DNA of 42,358 nucleotides from Actinomycetes bacterium. GTDB lineage: Bacteria; Actinomycetota; Actinomycetes; Actinomycetales; Dermatophilaceae. Under the pieces are notes generated by a model. It saw only the letters and a list, made by a program, of their open reading frames with translations, had not been told where the DNA came from and did not search any database. Shown here piece after piece: positions 8,301 through 16,499 of the stretch. The DNA lies in the NCBI GenBank assembly GCA_029778715.1, contig JAKOPT010000081.1, positions 1 to 42,358 on the forward strand. The letters run 5' to 3'. Numbering within the stretch: the stretch's first letter is position 1; each line of letters starts with the position of its first letter. Made by a program: the position numbers and the translations under genes.

Positions 8301-9423
8301 TGAGGGGGATGCGGAGGACCAGTTCGAACTTGTGCGTGTTGCGCAGTGGCGCCAGCGGGCCGTCCAAGAGGTGCTGGAGGGTATCGGCGAACGGCGAGGC
8401 CCCCGCACCGGTGTGACCGAGAGTGACGAGAATCAACCCCATCAGCAGGCTGACGAGGAGGAACGAGCGGTGGGGTCGAGGCGCGCCCACCAGGCCCACC
8501 GCACCGGCCATCGCGAGGAGGGTCGTCACCACGATGAGGACGGGGACGGTGGCGAACAGCCACCCCGCCGGCCAGGAGGGACCGCCCGGTCCGGACAGGT
8601 AGTTCAGCCAGGGTGTCGTGCCCCGCAGCGCCTCGAAGGGGCTGGCCGCGGCGGTGGTGACCTGCGCGTCCTCGATCCAGTCGAGGAACGGCGGGCTGTA
8701 GCGGCCCAAGAGGATGAGCGGACCGAGCCACCACAGCGACACCGCGGTGACGCTCGCCAGCCAGGCGAGGAACGGCCGCCAGGTATGCCGCCACCTCGCC
8801 CGGGTGGCGAACCACAGGGTCGGGAGCACGAGGGCGGCGCCGGTGGCCACCGCGTTGATGCCCCCGATGAGCGCGAAGGCGCAGGCGGAGGCGGTGATCC
8901 GCCACCGCCAGGACCGCTGGGCCGGCGTGACCAGCGGCAGCAACACCCACGGGGCCATCGCCATCGGCCAGACCTCCACCGAGCTGACAGCAACCTCGGC
9001 GAGGAAACGGGGGCTGACGGCATACAGCAGGGCCGCGAGGTAGCGCGCCCACGGTGAGCCCATCCGCAACGCCCCGGAGAGCCGCCACATCCCCACGAAG
9101 GCGACCGACAGGATGACCGACCACCACAATCGCTGCACCACCCAGGCGGGCACCCCGGCCCCGATGAGCAGGGCGTGGAAGGGCCCGACGGGAAACAGGT
9201 AGCCGTAAGCCTGGTTCTGGAGTTGGCCGAAGGCCCCGTTGGGGTCCCACATGTGCAACGCCCGTTGCAGGAATCCCCATGGGTTGGCGGTGAGGTCGAG
9301 TTTGGTGTCGGGAACGATCAACCCGCCGGCCTGCCGGAACGCGAGGGCCGTGAGCAGCCCGATCCCGGCCAGCAGGCGAACCCGCCAGACGACGACGCCG
9401 GCCCGCTCGTCGGTGCCGGTCAC
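5260..9423 (-). CDS. aftD: alpha-(1->3)-arabinofuranosyltransferase AftD
   Basis: A giant 1387-aa envelope glycosyltransferase of the AftD/DUF3367 family. The N-terminal 500 or so residues form a polytopic GT-C domain with an acidic first loop (PDTKLDL, residues 38-44). A long periplasmic part contains two discoidin-like carbohydrate-binding modules, around 695-845 (AVDGDPSTSWVSG) and 930-1030 (AVMDGELATGW). Further membrane helices follow near 1230-1360. AftD transfers arabinofuranose from decaprenyl-phosphate arabinose to growing arabinan in mycolate bacteria. Here the acceptor is unknown, because nothing in the window shows an arabinogalactan pathway. Its GTG start overlaps the methyltransferase stop by 4 nt (GTGA). 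The 3' end overlaps the convergent acyltransferase gene. Length and domain order match the family well. Confidence 0.9.
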   Translation of the reverse strand: MTGTDERAGVVVWRVRLLAGIGLLTALAFRQAGGLIVPDTKLDLTANPWGFLQRALHMWDPNGAFGQLQNQAYGYLFPVGPFHALLIGAGVPAWVVQRLWWSVILSVAFVGMWRLSGALRMGSPWARYLAALLYAVSPRFLAEVAVSSVEVWPMAMAPWVLLPLVTPAQRSWRWRITASACAFALIGGINAVATGAALVLPTLWFATRARWRHTWRPFLAWLASVTAVSLWWLGPLILLGRYSPPFLDWIEDAQVTTAAASPFEALRGTTPWLNYLSGPGGPSWPAGWLFATVPVLIVVTTLLAMAGAVGLVGAPRPHRSFLLVSLLMGLILVTLGHTGAGASPFADTLQHLLDGPLAPLRNTHKFELVLRIPLTLGLAVTVTWAQRRLAGWGAPAWLPRVVAASVVVMVAAPAVPGGLARPEGYSGLPEYWRQAATWLDSRTEPGTVLVVPATGFADFQWGSTKDEPLQALSTRPFAVRDAVPLGSAGATRWLDSVEANLRVGRGGPALLAGLRQAGVREVVVRNDLRADAIDSGAGALLRTHQALAAAGLARVATFGPILGSPPGTPTEDATTTTDQRTHVPRPALEVYAVPNPESASLVPADRLATVSGGPEDVPDVYAAFPQVGATIVGSDRRALPAEVDAAALGILTDGAQRRERFFGRASDNASEVLTATDSGRTGRRVSDYISDRGQPQTVRAYTDPLVSVTASSSASDANATLRLGPGYGPQAAVDGDPSTSWVSGSYAATAGQWLRLDFARPINPEGLTLTLESAQQVAARPATVRVDTARGSTTTRLGAGAAPQPLSVHPGDTTWVRIKVTVADTERRQRGVAIAEVGIPGLDTRSTLTVPAAPERTSALLLRAAGRERPGCAWVVNRPLCLVGSERKAETEGGLRRTLDLDAPIQSSMTGTVMARPGPAVEALLTGLSRARVTASSRAVSDPAGRPDAVMDGELATGWVASPDDPRPVLNIDLQVPVTVDRVQFQRDPYLAASRPRTVLLAFDGRPAIQVTVDAEGYAHFPVQEVHQAAITFEADDPLYSVDSASHFPQSLPVGVSEVVFPGYDPGGVATVADTTGAPCGYGPALVVAGRRYDTRVTGTLEDVLAGRPLSWSTCGSMVDLPAGKSALEAVDSAAFRASNLRLGSSLGDPDGPAPDAVVVERPDATTLRADLPRRGSSSILVAHQNFSSGWSARTETGVVLQPVRVDGWQQGWIVPAGTTGIVTATLDPDVWYVTALLSGAVALLVTFVMMIRSRGEHGATSPPARTTPSWVGALIAPAAFALTFGWAGLAAVPLAALAWALPQSRVGRIWGVGILGAMAALMTAFGSRWPQGRPAVDNVVVQALVLAVILVVSWSWSSRRPSLWRRFVQRPSMRRPQRMIGRSSQE

Positions 9424-10193
9424 GAATGCGCTCGCAGCACGATGACGACATTCCAACTGGCGATGTCGGCAAGCCCGGGGACGCGCGCCACCCACCGAGC
9501 CCAGCGCGGGTGGTAGCGGGCGAACAGGTCGAGCACCTCGATCCGCCCGGCCCGTTCGGCTCCCCGGGCCCACGACACCATCGGCCGCACCGGGCAGGCG
9601 AAGAGGGTTCGGCCGAAGTCGTTCTTGGGGCGGTGCCCAGTGCGGGCGGCATACCGATCCGCGGCCCGCTTGCCGCCGAGGTAGTGCCACGGCGACGTCT
9701 CGTGCCCGCCCCAGGGCGACAGCCACGGGGTCCAGGAGAGGAAGACGACCCCACCGGGGCGGGTCACGCGGACCATCTCCTGCGCCATCCGCACCGGGTC
9801 GGGGACATGTTCGAGGACGTTGCTGGAGAAGGCGAGGTCGATCGAGGCGTCGGCCAGCGGCAGGTCCAGGCCCGACCCCCGCACGGTGTTGGCCCCGACC
9901 ACCCCGCGGGCAGTGAGTTCACCGGCGTCCGGTTCGAGGCCGGCATACCGGGCCCCGGCCCCGGTGAAGGCGTCGGCGAAATAGCCCGGTCCCCCACCGA
10001 TATCGACGACCTTGGCACCGGCCAACGGCAGCCACTGCCGCGCCATCGCCACCGAGTCGGCCGCCAGCGCCCCGTAGAACCGGTCGGGGTCGGTCTGCTC
10101 GACCCGGAAGGCGGCAAACAGGTCGAGGGAGCGGCGCAAGGTCGCCCGATGGGCGACGTTTCCCCCGCCCACCCTGGGGTCCTGCTGTACCAT
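9420..10193 (-). CDS. class I SAM-dependent methyltransferase (Rv0224c-like)
   Basis: A 257-aa methyltransferase with motif I VVDIGGGPGYFADAF (about residues 59-73), an acidic LEPDAGE turn, and the class motif FSSNVLEHVPDP followed by MVRVTRPGGVVFLSWTPW. ATG 10193 has CGGAG 5 nt upstream. It is co-transcribed with aftD (4-nt overlap) and lies only 31 bp from the divergent glycosyltransferase. The same pair, methyltransferase and divergent GT4, is known as Rv0224c/Rv0225 in M. tuberculosis. The substrate is unknown; a role in decorating or regulating an envelope glycan is inferred from context. Confidence 0.88.
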   Translation of the reverse strand: MVQQDPRVGGGNVAHRATLRRSLDLFAAFRVEQTDPDRFYGALAADSVAMARQWLPLAGAKVVDIGGGPGYFADAFTGAGARYAGLEPDAGELTARGVVGANTVRGSGLDLPLADASIDLAFSSNVLEHVPDPVRMAQEMVRVTRPGGVVFLSWTPWLSPWGGHETSPWHYLGGKRAADRYAARTGHRPKNDFGRTLFACPVRPMVSWARGAERAGRIEVLDLFARYHPRWARWVARVPGLADIASWNVVIVLRAHS

Positions 10194-10224
10194 CCGTCTC
10201 CGGTCGTCAAGGAAAGAGCACCAC

Positions 10225-11385
10225 GTGCGCATTGCGTTTCTGAACTGGCGTGACTCTACACACCCCGAGGGTGGGGGCGCGGAAAAGTACGCCGAGACCG
10301 TGTGCGCCGGGCTGGCCGCTCGCGGGCACGAGGTCACCTTGTTGTGCGCCCGCCCACCGGGGAGCGCGGAGGCGAGCGAACGGGACGGCGTACGCATCCT
10401 GCGCCAGGGTGGGCGGATCGGGGTGTATGCCGCCTCGGTCCGGCGGCTGCGCCGCCTCGAACGCACCGAAGGCCCCTTCGACGTCGTCGTCGACACCCAG
10501 AACGGCCTGCCCTTCTGGTCGGTCGCGGCGACCCGGACCCCGGTCGTCGTCCTCGTCCACCACGTCCACCGGGAACAGTGGCCGATCGTTTTCGGGCGCG
10601 CGACCGCGCGGCTGGGGTGGTGGCTGGAGTCCGTCCTCGCCCCGCGGGTCTACGCCAAGCGCCCCTATGTGGCGGTGTCCACCCAAACCCGGGAGGAACT
10701 TGCCACCTTGGGCGTGGACCCCCCCCGGGTTGCGATCATCCACAACGGCACGGACGTGCCCCTCGCGGCCGGTGTCGGCAAGAGCGCGGAGCCGCGCATC
10801 GTCGTGCTCGGCCGCCTCGTCCCCCACAAGCGCGTCGAACACGCCGTCGATGTCGTCGCCCGGCTCGCCGCCGAGGAGCCCACGCTGCGGTTGCGGATCG
10901 TCGGGGATGGCTGGTGGCGCGAACGGGTGGCCGAGCACGCCCGGGAGGTCGGCGTTGCCGATCGGGTCGACATTCTCGGGTTCGTCGACGAGGAGACCAA
11001 ACACACCGAACTGGCCATGGCCTGGCTCGCGCTCGCCCCGAGCGTCAAGGAGGGGTGGGGCCTGTGCGTCGTCGAGGCGGCCTCGCACGCCACCCCCACC
11101 ATCGCGTATCACGGCACGGGAGGGCTGTCCGAATCGATCGTCGACGGGGAAAGCGGGCTCCTCGTCGACGACCTCGACGCCATGACCAGCCAGGTGCGCG
11201 CACTGCTGCACGACGCGCAGGCGCGAGCGCGCTTGGGTGCCGCGGCGCGGGTGCACGCGGCGAACTACACGTGGAACGGGACCATCATGGCGTGGGAACG
11301 CCTCCTCACCACGGTGGCCGCGGCGAAAGCGTCCGGCGGCAGTGACGAGGACGAGACCGATTTGGGCTCTACTGACCGTACTTGA
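10225..11385 (+). CDS. GT4 family glycosyltransferase (Rv0225-like)
   Basis: A 386-aa GT-B fold glycosyltransferase. The N-terminal Rossmann half starts MRIAFLNWRDSTHPEGGGAE, with the Gly-rich acceptor loop. The C-terminal half carries IVVLGRLVPHKRVEHAV and the E-x7-E retaining signature (EGWGLCVVE, about residues 276-284) that contacts the nucleotide sugar. It has no membrane helices, so it acts on the cytoplasmic face, probably on a lipid-linked acceptor. GTG 10225 has AAGGAAAGAG upstream. Its 3' end overlaps the DUF2613 gene by 17 bp, tail to tail. Donor and acceptor cannot be deduced. Confidence 0.9.
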   Translation: MRIAFLNWRDSTHPEGGGAEKYAETVCAGLAARGHEVTLLCARPPGSAEASERDGVRILRQGGRIGVYAASVRRLRRLERTEGPFDVVVDTQNGLPFWSVAATRTPVVVLVHHVHREQWPIVFGRATARLGWWLESVLAPRVYAKRPYVAVSTQTREELATLGVDPPRVAIIHNGTDVPLAAGVGKSAEPRIVVLGRLVPHKRVEHAVDVVARLAAEEPTLRLRIVGDGWWRERVAEHAREVGVADRVDILGFVDEETKHTELAMAWLALAPSVKEGWGLCVVEAASHATPTIAYHGTGGLSESIVDGESGLLVDDLDAMTSQVRALLHDAQARARLGAAARVHAANYTWNGTIMAWERLLTTVAAAKASGGSDEDETDLGSTDRT

Positions 11386-11569
11386 GGTTGGCGGCCGGGT
11401 CGGCCGGCTGCTTGGCGCCGTTCTCGACCGCGGAGTTGTCGTTGGGGGCGTTGCTCGCGGTCACCGTGGCCGCGGCGGCGAAGGACATGCCCAAACCGAT
11501 CAGCAGGCTCACCAGCAGGACCACCAGCCCTTTGCGGCGCCCGGTGCCCTCAGTCTGCGTCTGACTCAT
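11369..11569 (-). CDS. DUF2613 small membrane protein (Rv0236A-like)
   Basis: A 66-aa protein with a short charged N terminus (MSQTQTEGTGRRKG), one hydrophobic helix (LVVLLVSLLIGLGMSFAAAA) and a small polar tail ending DPAANLKYGQ. Length, topology and the tail resemble DUF2613, whose mycobacterial member Rv0236A lies directly beside aftD. It is probably a single-pass membrane or secreted accessory factor; its function is unknown. The ATG has GGGAAGG about 10 nt upstream. It overlaps the end of the convergent GT4 gene. Its presence strengthens the reading of this block as an AftD-associated locus. Confidence 0.82.
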   Translation of the reverse strand: MSQTQTEGTGRRKGLVVLLVSLLIGLGMSFAAAATVTASNAPNDNSAVENGAKQPADPAANLKYGQ

Positions 11570-11645
11570 GTGCGTGCATACCTTCCCTGGAAAAACCTGT
11601 CCGCGGAATCCTACCGCGCCGTAACCGCCCTGACGTCGATTCTGT

Positions 11646-13268
11646 TCACCCGGCGTGGGGCACTTTCCACAGGACGAAATCCGGCGCCTCGGCGAGGACG
11701 ACCCAACCTTGCCGGTCTCGGGGCGGCTCACCCGGGCTGGTGCGCCAATAGAGCACGTGGGTGACGCCGGCGGCCCGCAGGGAGGCGCCCGTGACCTCGC
11801 CGGTGGCCCAGGCCGGGTTTTCGGCGACCCCCGGGTCGCGCACGACGACATCCCGTATGCCGCGGGGCACCGTGAGGACGCTGCTCGTCACCACCGGGGT
11901 GGTCACCGCCCGTGGTGTCGGGTCGAGGAAGGCCCCGGTCTGGCCCCATGGGGTGCGCCGCAGCGGCTGCCAGGGGAACGACGCGACCGTTGAACCGGGA
12001 GGCAGGGTATCGATCGTGCGGGTGACGGTCTCCCACGCGGAGGGGTAGGTGCTCGGCCGGTAGGTCTGGGCCACCAGTGCGGGGAGGTCCGGGACGGTGA
12101 CCAGGGTCGCGGCCAGGATCACCCCGGCGACCCCGGGGAGCACTCGCCACGACCATCGTCGCGCGACCTCGCCGACGAGCAGCCCGACGAGGACGGACTC
12201 GGTGAGCAGCGCGACCCCGAGCAACCGGTGCTGGTCGCGCACCAGCGCCAGGCCGGGGACCTGCTGGGCCGCGGCATACGTCGAGGCGAGCGGGCCCGAG
12301 AGGACGGCGGCCACCGTGGCGGGCCCCACGAGCAGGGCGCCCGCAGCCCACCGCCGCCGGCGGGTCAGGGGCACGAGAGCGGCCAGCGCCACCACCGCGG
12401 TGGTGAGGAGCAGCGCCGATGCGGCCACCGCACCGGCGCTCGAGCGTGACGGCGGCACCGCCGCCGCGGACCAGGTGCCGCCCCCCAGCAGGCCCGAAAC
12501 CCACGGCCCAAACCCGGTGTCGTCGCCGAGGGCGAAGGCCGCGGCGCCGGCCGGGTCGGCCGCTGCTCCGCGCAGGGCGAGCGCGGGAATCAGCCAGGGC
12601 AGGCACCACAGCAGGGCGATCAGGCTCACCCAGAGAACGCTCCGGCCGGCCGGACGACCCCGCGAGTGTTTGACGACGAGCGCCGCGACGACGGCTACCA
12701 CCGCGGCGGCCACCGACCCCCAGGGGGTGAGCGCCGCGGGCGCGGCGGCGCAGGCCAGTGCCAGCAGCCGCCACCGCAGTCGCGCCTGCCAGCGGAGGGC
12801 GACGACGATCCACGGCAGCGCGGCATACCCCAGCAGGGTGGGCGCTTGGCCGAGGAGCAAGCGTTCGGTGACGTAGGGGTTCCACACGGCGACGGCGGCC
12901 CCGACGACCGCTGCCGTGGTGCCGGCCCGGGTCAGGAGAGCGCCAACGCCGGACCCGGTGAGCACGACCACGCCCACGAGCATGAGAAGTTGCTGGGCGC
13001 CCGGCGTCAGGACCGGTGAGAGCGCCCACGACACCGCATCCAACGGCCAGGCGCGCAGTTGCGCCGCCGAGTCCGGGAACCACGTGCGGGGGGCGGCCGG
13101 CTGCGGAACCGCGACGAAGTCGCGCACGAGGTAGACCCCGGGGCCGGCGCTGTGCCGCAAGAGAACGAACGCCACCACCCCCGAGACCAGGGTGGCAGCG
13201 ACAAGCGGTCGCCAGCGCCGCAGAATCCCCCACCCCGGCCACACCCGCTCCCCGCGCACGGCGCTCAT
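11646..13268 (-). CDS. polytopic membrane protein, GT-C-like (Rv0226c-like)
   Basis: A protein of about 540 aa, with 11 or so hydrophobic segments up to about residue 390 and an extracytoplasmic C-terminal region. The stretch VWNPYVTERLLLGQ, followed by LPWIV, resembles the membrane half of AftD-type enzymes, and the C-terminal TIDTLPPGSTVASFPWQP resembles the AftD DUF3367 logic. I read it as a GT-C family envelope glycosyltransferase of unknown specificity. ATG 13268 is preferred because GGGAGGGG precedes it. ATG 13325, giving 559 aa and overlapping the polA stop by 14 nt, is a real alternative and would imply coupling to polA. Confidence 0.8.
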   Translation of the reverse strand: MSAVRGERVWPGWGILRRWRPLVAATLVSGVVAFVLLRHSAGPGVYLVRDFVAVPQPAAPRTWFPDSAAQLRAWPLDAVSWALSPVLTPGAQQLLMLVGVVVLTGSGVGALLTRAGTTAAVVGAAVAVWNPYVTERLLLGQAPTLLGYAALPWIVVALRWQARLRWRLLALACAAAPAALTPWGSVAAAVVAVVAALVVKHSRGRPAGRSVLWVSLIALLWCLPWLIPALALRGAAADPAGAAAFALGDDTGFGPWVSGLLGGGTWSAAAVPPSRSSAGAVAASALLLTTAVVALAALVPLTRRRRWAAGALLVGPATVAAVLSGPLASTYAAAQQVPGLALVRDQHRLLGVALLTESVLVGLLVGEVARRWSWRVLPGVAGVILAATLVTVPDLPALVAQTYRPSTYPSAWETVTRTIDTLPPGSTVASFPWQPLRRTPWGQTGAFLDPTPRAVTTPVVTSSVLTVPRGIRDVVVRDPGVAENPAWATGEVTGASLRAAGVTHVLYWRTSPGEPPRDRQGWVVLAEAPDFVLWKVPHAG

Positions 13269-13311
13269 CCCCTCCCGGGGCTCGGGGCCCGACACCACCG
13301 CATCGGCGCCG

Positions 13312-15981
13312 TCAGTGGGCGGCATCGTGCCAGTGCCGGCCCACGCCCACGCTCACCTCGAGGGGCACGTCCATCGTTGCCGCCTGGGACATCTGGGCGA
13401 CGACCAGCTCCTCGAGCGACTCCCGCTCTCCGGCGGCCACCTCGAGGACGAGTTCGTCGTGAACCTGGAGGAGCATCCGGGAGCGGGCGCCCGCTTCGCC
13501 CAGGGCCCGGTCGACGCCGAGCATCGCGACCTTGATGAGGTCGGCGGCCGAGCCTTGGATGGGGGCGTTGAGGGCCATCCGCTCGGCCATTTCGCGACGC
13601 TGTCGGTTGTCGCTGGTGAGGTCGGGCAGGTAGCGGCGCCGCCCGAACATCGTCTCGGTGTAGCCGTTGACGCGCGCCTGGGCCACGACGTCGGCGAGAT
13701 AATCGCGCACCCCGCCGAACCGGGCGAAGTACATGTCCATGAGGCCCCTGGCCTCCTCGACCGGGATGGTCAGTTGGCGCGACAACCCGAATGCCGACAG
13801 CCCGTAGGCCAAGCCGAAGGACATCGCCTTGACCTTGCTGCGCATCGCCGGCGTCACCTCCTCTGGGGGCACCCCGAACACCTGCGACCCGACAAACCGG
13901 TGCAGGTCCTCCCCCGTCCGGTAGGCCTCGATGAGCCCGGCGTCCCCGGACAGGTGGGCCATGATCCGCATCTCCACCTGGCTGTAGTCGGCGGACATGA
14001 GCGACTCGAACCCGGCGCCGACGACGAACGCCTCCCGGATGCGCCGCCCCTCCTCGGTGCGGATGGGCACATTCTGCAGGTTGGGGTCGGTCGAGGAGAG
14101 CCTCCCGGTGGCCGCGATGGTCTGCAGGTAGGTCGTGTGGATACGCCCGTCGTCGGCGATCGACTTGATGAGCCCCTCGACGGTCACCCGCAAGCGAGAG
14201 GTGTCGCGATGCCGCAGCAGCGCCTCCAGGAAGGGGTGCTCGGTCTTGGCGAACAAGTCGGTGAGGGCTTCGGCGTCGGTCGTCCAACCGGTCTTGGTCC
14301 GCTTGGTCTTGGGCATGCCGAGTTTGTCGAAGAGGACGACCTGGAGCTGCTTGGGCGAGCCGAGGTTGATCTGCTCACCGTCGATCGCGGCATACGCATC
14401 GGCCTGGGCGGTGGCCATCTTGGCCGCGAAATCGGCCTCGAGCGCGTCGAGGGCGGGCCGGTCCGCGGCGATCCCGGTGGCTTCCATCCGGGCCAGGACG
14501 TCGACGAGCGGCAACTCGATCTCGGCGAGCAGGCGTGCACCCCCGGTCGCCGCGAGTTGCTCGTCGAGGGCGTCGGCGAGGTCGAGCACGGCGCGGGCGC
14601 GCACCATGGCGTCGTCGGCCGCGGCATCCTCGTCCGCCGCGAAGTCGAGCATCCCCTGCGGCTGGGCCGCCTCGGGTTTGAGCTCGCGCCCGAGGTGCCG
14701 CAGCACGAGGTCGGCAAGGTCGTAGGAACGCTGGTCGGGCCGCACGAGGTAGGCCGCCAGCGCCGTGTCGCTCACCAGGCCCCGCAACGTCATCCCGCGC
14801 CCGGCGAGTGCGTGGATCGGGCCCTTGGCGTCGTGGAGCACCTTGGCGCAACTCGGGTCGCCGATCCAGTCCGCGAGCGCGGTGTCGGCCTCGTCGTCGA
14901 GGTCGAGCAACGGCACGTATGCCGCGACGCCGGCCGCGGTGGCCACGGCGACCGCGGTGGCCTCACCCGTGCCTCTCCCCCACCGCCCGACGACGTGCAT
15001 CCCCACCCGGGAACCCGCCGGGGCATGGTGGGCCAGCCACCCGGGGACGTCCTCGGAGCCGAGGACGTTGGCGTCGAGGTCGAAGCCGCCCTGCGCCTCG
15101 TCCTCGACCGGGTCGAGGTAGTCGAAGAGCCGGTCGCGCAGCACCCGGAACTCCAGGCCGTCGAAGACCCGGTGGACCTCCTCCCGGTCCCAGGTATGCC
15201 GCGCCAAGCCGTCCGGGGTGATCGGCAGGTCGAGGTCGCGCACCAACTGGTTGAGGCGCCGGTTGCGCAGCACGTCGCCGAGATGGGCCCGCAGGTTTTC
15301 GCCCCGTTTGCCGGTGATCTCGTCGGCGCGGGCGACCAAGCCCTCCAGGGTGCCGTAGGTGGTCAGCCACTTGGCCGCCACACCGGGCCCGACGAGCGGG
15401 ACGCCAGGGAGGTTGTCGGAGGACTCGCCGACGAGGGCGGCCAGGTCGCTGTAGCGCTCGGGGGCCACGCCGTACTTGCCCTGCACGGCCACGGGGGTCA
15501 TCCGGGCCAGTTCGGAGACCCCCTTGACGGGGTAGAGGAGGGTCGAGGTGTCGGTGACGAGTTGGAGGGCGTCGCGGTCACCGGAGCAGATGAGCACCTC
15601 CATGCCCTCGGCGAGGGCCTGGGTCGTCCAGGTGGCGATGATGTCATCGGCTTCGTACCCCTCGACCTCCAGGAAGGGGATGCGCAGGGCCGTCAACACC
15701 TCCTGGAGGAGGGAGACCTGCCCGGCGAACTGCGACGGCGTCGCGGACCGGGTCGCCTTGTAGTCGGCATACTCCACCGTGCGGAACGTCTGCCGGGACT
15801 TGTCGAAGGCCACCCCGACGTGCGTGGGTTCCTCGTCGCGCAACAGGTTGATGAGCATCGACGTGAAGCCGTAGACCGCGTTGGTGTGTTGCCCGGTGCT
15901 GGTCGAGAAGTTGTCCGCGGGCAGCGCGTAGAACGCTCGATAGGCGAGCGAATGACCGTCGAGGAGAAGCAGGCGAGCCAC
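13312..15981 (-). CDS. polA: DNA polymerase I
   Basis: An 889-aa Pol I that fills gaps and removes primers during replication and repair. The N-terminal 5' nuclease opens VARLLLLDGHSLAYRAFYALP, with YEADDIIATW and SGDRDALQLV. The central exonuclease-like domain lacks recognisable DEDD acidic motifs, as in other actinobacterial Pol I, so proofreading is probably absent. The polymerase domain has motif A (DYSQVEMRI, about 662), motif B (KAMSFGLAYG, about 716) and motif C (VHDEL, about 840). Start: GTG 15981 matches family N termini and lies 7 nt after TAGGCT, consistent with a leaderless mRNA; ATG 16002 and GTG 15999 are less likely. It is divergent from the thioesterase gene. Confidence 0.96.
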   Translation of the reverse strand: MARLLLLDGHSLAYRAFYALPADNFSTSTGQHTNAVYGFTSMLINLLRDEEPTHVGVAFDKSRQTFRTVEYADYKATRSATPSQFAGQVSLLQEVLTALRIPFLEVEGYEADDIIATWTTQALAEGMEVLICSGDRDALQLVTDTSTLLYPVKGVSELARMTPVAVQGKYGVAPERYSDLAALVGESSDNLPGVPLVGPGVAAKWLTTYGTLEGLVARADEITGKRGENLRAHLGDVLRNRRLNQLVRDLDLPITPDGLARHTWDREEVHRVFDGLEFRVLRDRLFDYLDPVEDEAQGGFDLDANVLGSEDVPGWLAHHAPAGSRVGMHVVGRWGRGTGEATAVAVATAAGVAAYVPLLDLDDEADTALADWIGDPSCAKVLHDAKGPIHALAGRGMTLRGLVSDTALAAYLVRPDQRSYDLADLVLRHLGRELKPEAAQPQGMLDFAADEDAAADDAMVRARAVLDLADALDEQLAATGGARLLAEIELPLVDVLARMEATGIAADRPALDALEADFAAKMATAQADAYAAIDGEQINLGSPKQLQVVLFDKLGMPKTKRTKTGWTTDAEALTDLFAKTEHPFLEALLRHRDTSRLRVTVEGLIKSIADDGRIHTTYLQTIAATGRLSSTDPNLQNVPIRTEEGRRIREAFVVGAGFESLMSADYSQVEMRIMAHLSGDAGLIEAYRTGEDLHRFVGSQVFGVPPEEVTPAMRSKVKAMSFGLAYGLSAFGLSRQLTIPVEEARGLMDMYFARFGGVRDYLADVVAQARVNGYTETMFGRRRYLPDLTSDNRQRREMAERMALNAPIQGSAADLIKVAMLGVDRALGEAGARSRMLLQVHDELVLEVAAGERESLEELVVAQMSQAATMDVPLEVSVGVGRHWHDAAH

Positions 15982-15988
15982 GCATGGC

Positions 15989-15994
15989 AGCCTA
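15989..15994 (-). promoter_or_regulatory. polA -10 element, leaderless type
   Basis: TAGGCT on the minus strand ends 7 nt before the GTG start of polA, so transcription would begin at or next to the start codon. No good -35 hexamer is visible. Confidence 0.5.
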
Positions 15995-16000
15995 GTCACC

Positions 16001-16459
16001 ATGTCCGACACTCCCGCTCTTGCGACCGCCGCTGCCCCTGCCGACCTCGCCGCCCAGGTCGCGGCCATCAACGCCATGAACACCAACGGCCTGCTCCAGC
16101 GGATGCAGATCGAAATCACCGAGGTCACGCCGCAACGGATCGTGGCGACCATGCCCGTCGAGGGCAACACCCAGCCCTACGGCCTGCTCCACGGCGGCGC
16201 CTCGGTCGTCCTCGCCGAGTCCTTGGGCTCGATCGGGTCGGCCCTGCACGCCGGGCCGGACCGGGTCGCCGTCGGGGTCGACATCAACGCCACCCACCAC
16301 CGCGCCGCCCGCTCGGGGATCGTCACCGGTGTCGCGACCCCGGTCAGCCTCGGGAAGACGATGGCCTGCTGGGAAATCGTCGTGGTCGACGACCAGGACC
16401 GGCGCATCTGCACCTCACGGATCACCTGCCTGCTCCGCGACCGGGCTCCGGGCGCCTGA
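16001..16459 (+). CDS. hotdog-fold thioesterase (PaaI/YdiI type)
   Basis: A 152-aa single hotdog domain. The core motif QPYGLLHGGASVVLAES (about residues 58-74) contains the HGG loop and the acidic residue used in acyl-CoA hydrolysis. It is followed by VGVDINATHHRAARSGIVTG, typical of the PaaI/1,4-dihydroxy-2-naphthoyl-CoA thioesterase group. The physiological acyl-CoA is unknown. The start lies only 19 bp from the polA start, leaving no room for a clear ribosome-binding site, so the mRNA may be leaderless or the promoter may sit inside polA. It converges on the GNAT gene. Confidence 0.88.
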   Translation: MSDTPALATAAAPADLAAQVAAINAMNTNGLLQRMQIEITEVTPQRIVATMPVEGNTQPYGLLHGGASVVLAESLGSIGSALHAGPDRVAVGVDINATHHRAARSGIVTGVATPVSLGKTMACWEIVVVDDQDRRICTSRITCLLRDRAPGA

Positions 16460-16484
16460 GGCGCCGCCGGCGCCGGAACGGCGC
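16451..16484. terminator. GC-rich inverted repeats between convergent genes
   Basis: The hexamer GGCGCC, itself a palindrome, occurs three times (16451, 16460 and 16469), spanning the thioesterase stop and the 40-bp convergent gap. It can form several GC-rich hairpins. A terminator role is likely from position but the exact stem is ambiguous. Confidence 0.4.
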
Positions 16485-16499
16485 ACCTGACCGCAGCGG

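Noticed and set aside
6283..9057. A 924-codon plus-strand open frame antisense to aftD
   Set aside because: Arg/Gly/Pro-rich with no recognisable domain; aftD has clear domains and coupled start on the minus strand.
14500..15080. Loss of proofreading motifs in polA as a novelty
   Set aside because: Actinobacterial Pol I proteins commonly have a degenerate 3'-5' exonuclease domain, so this is expected.
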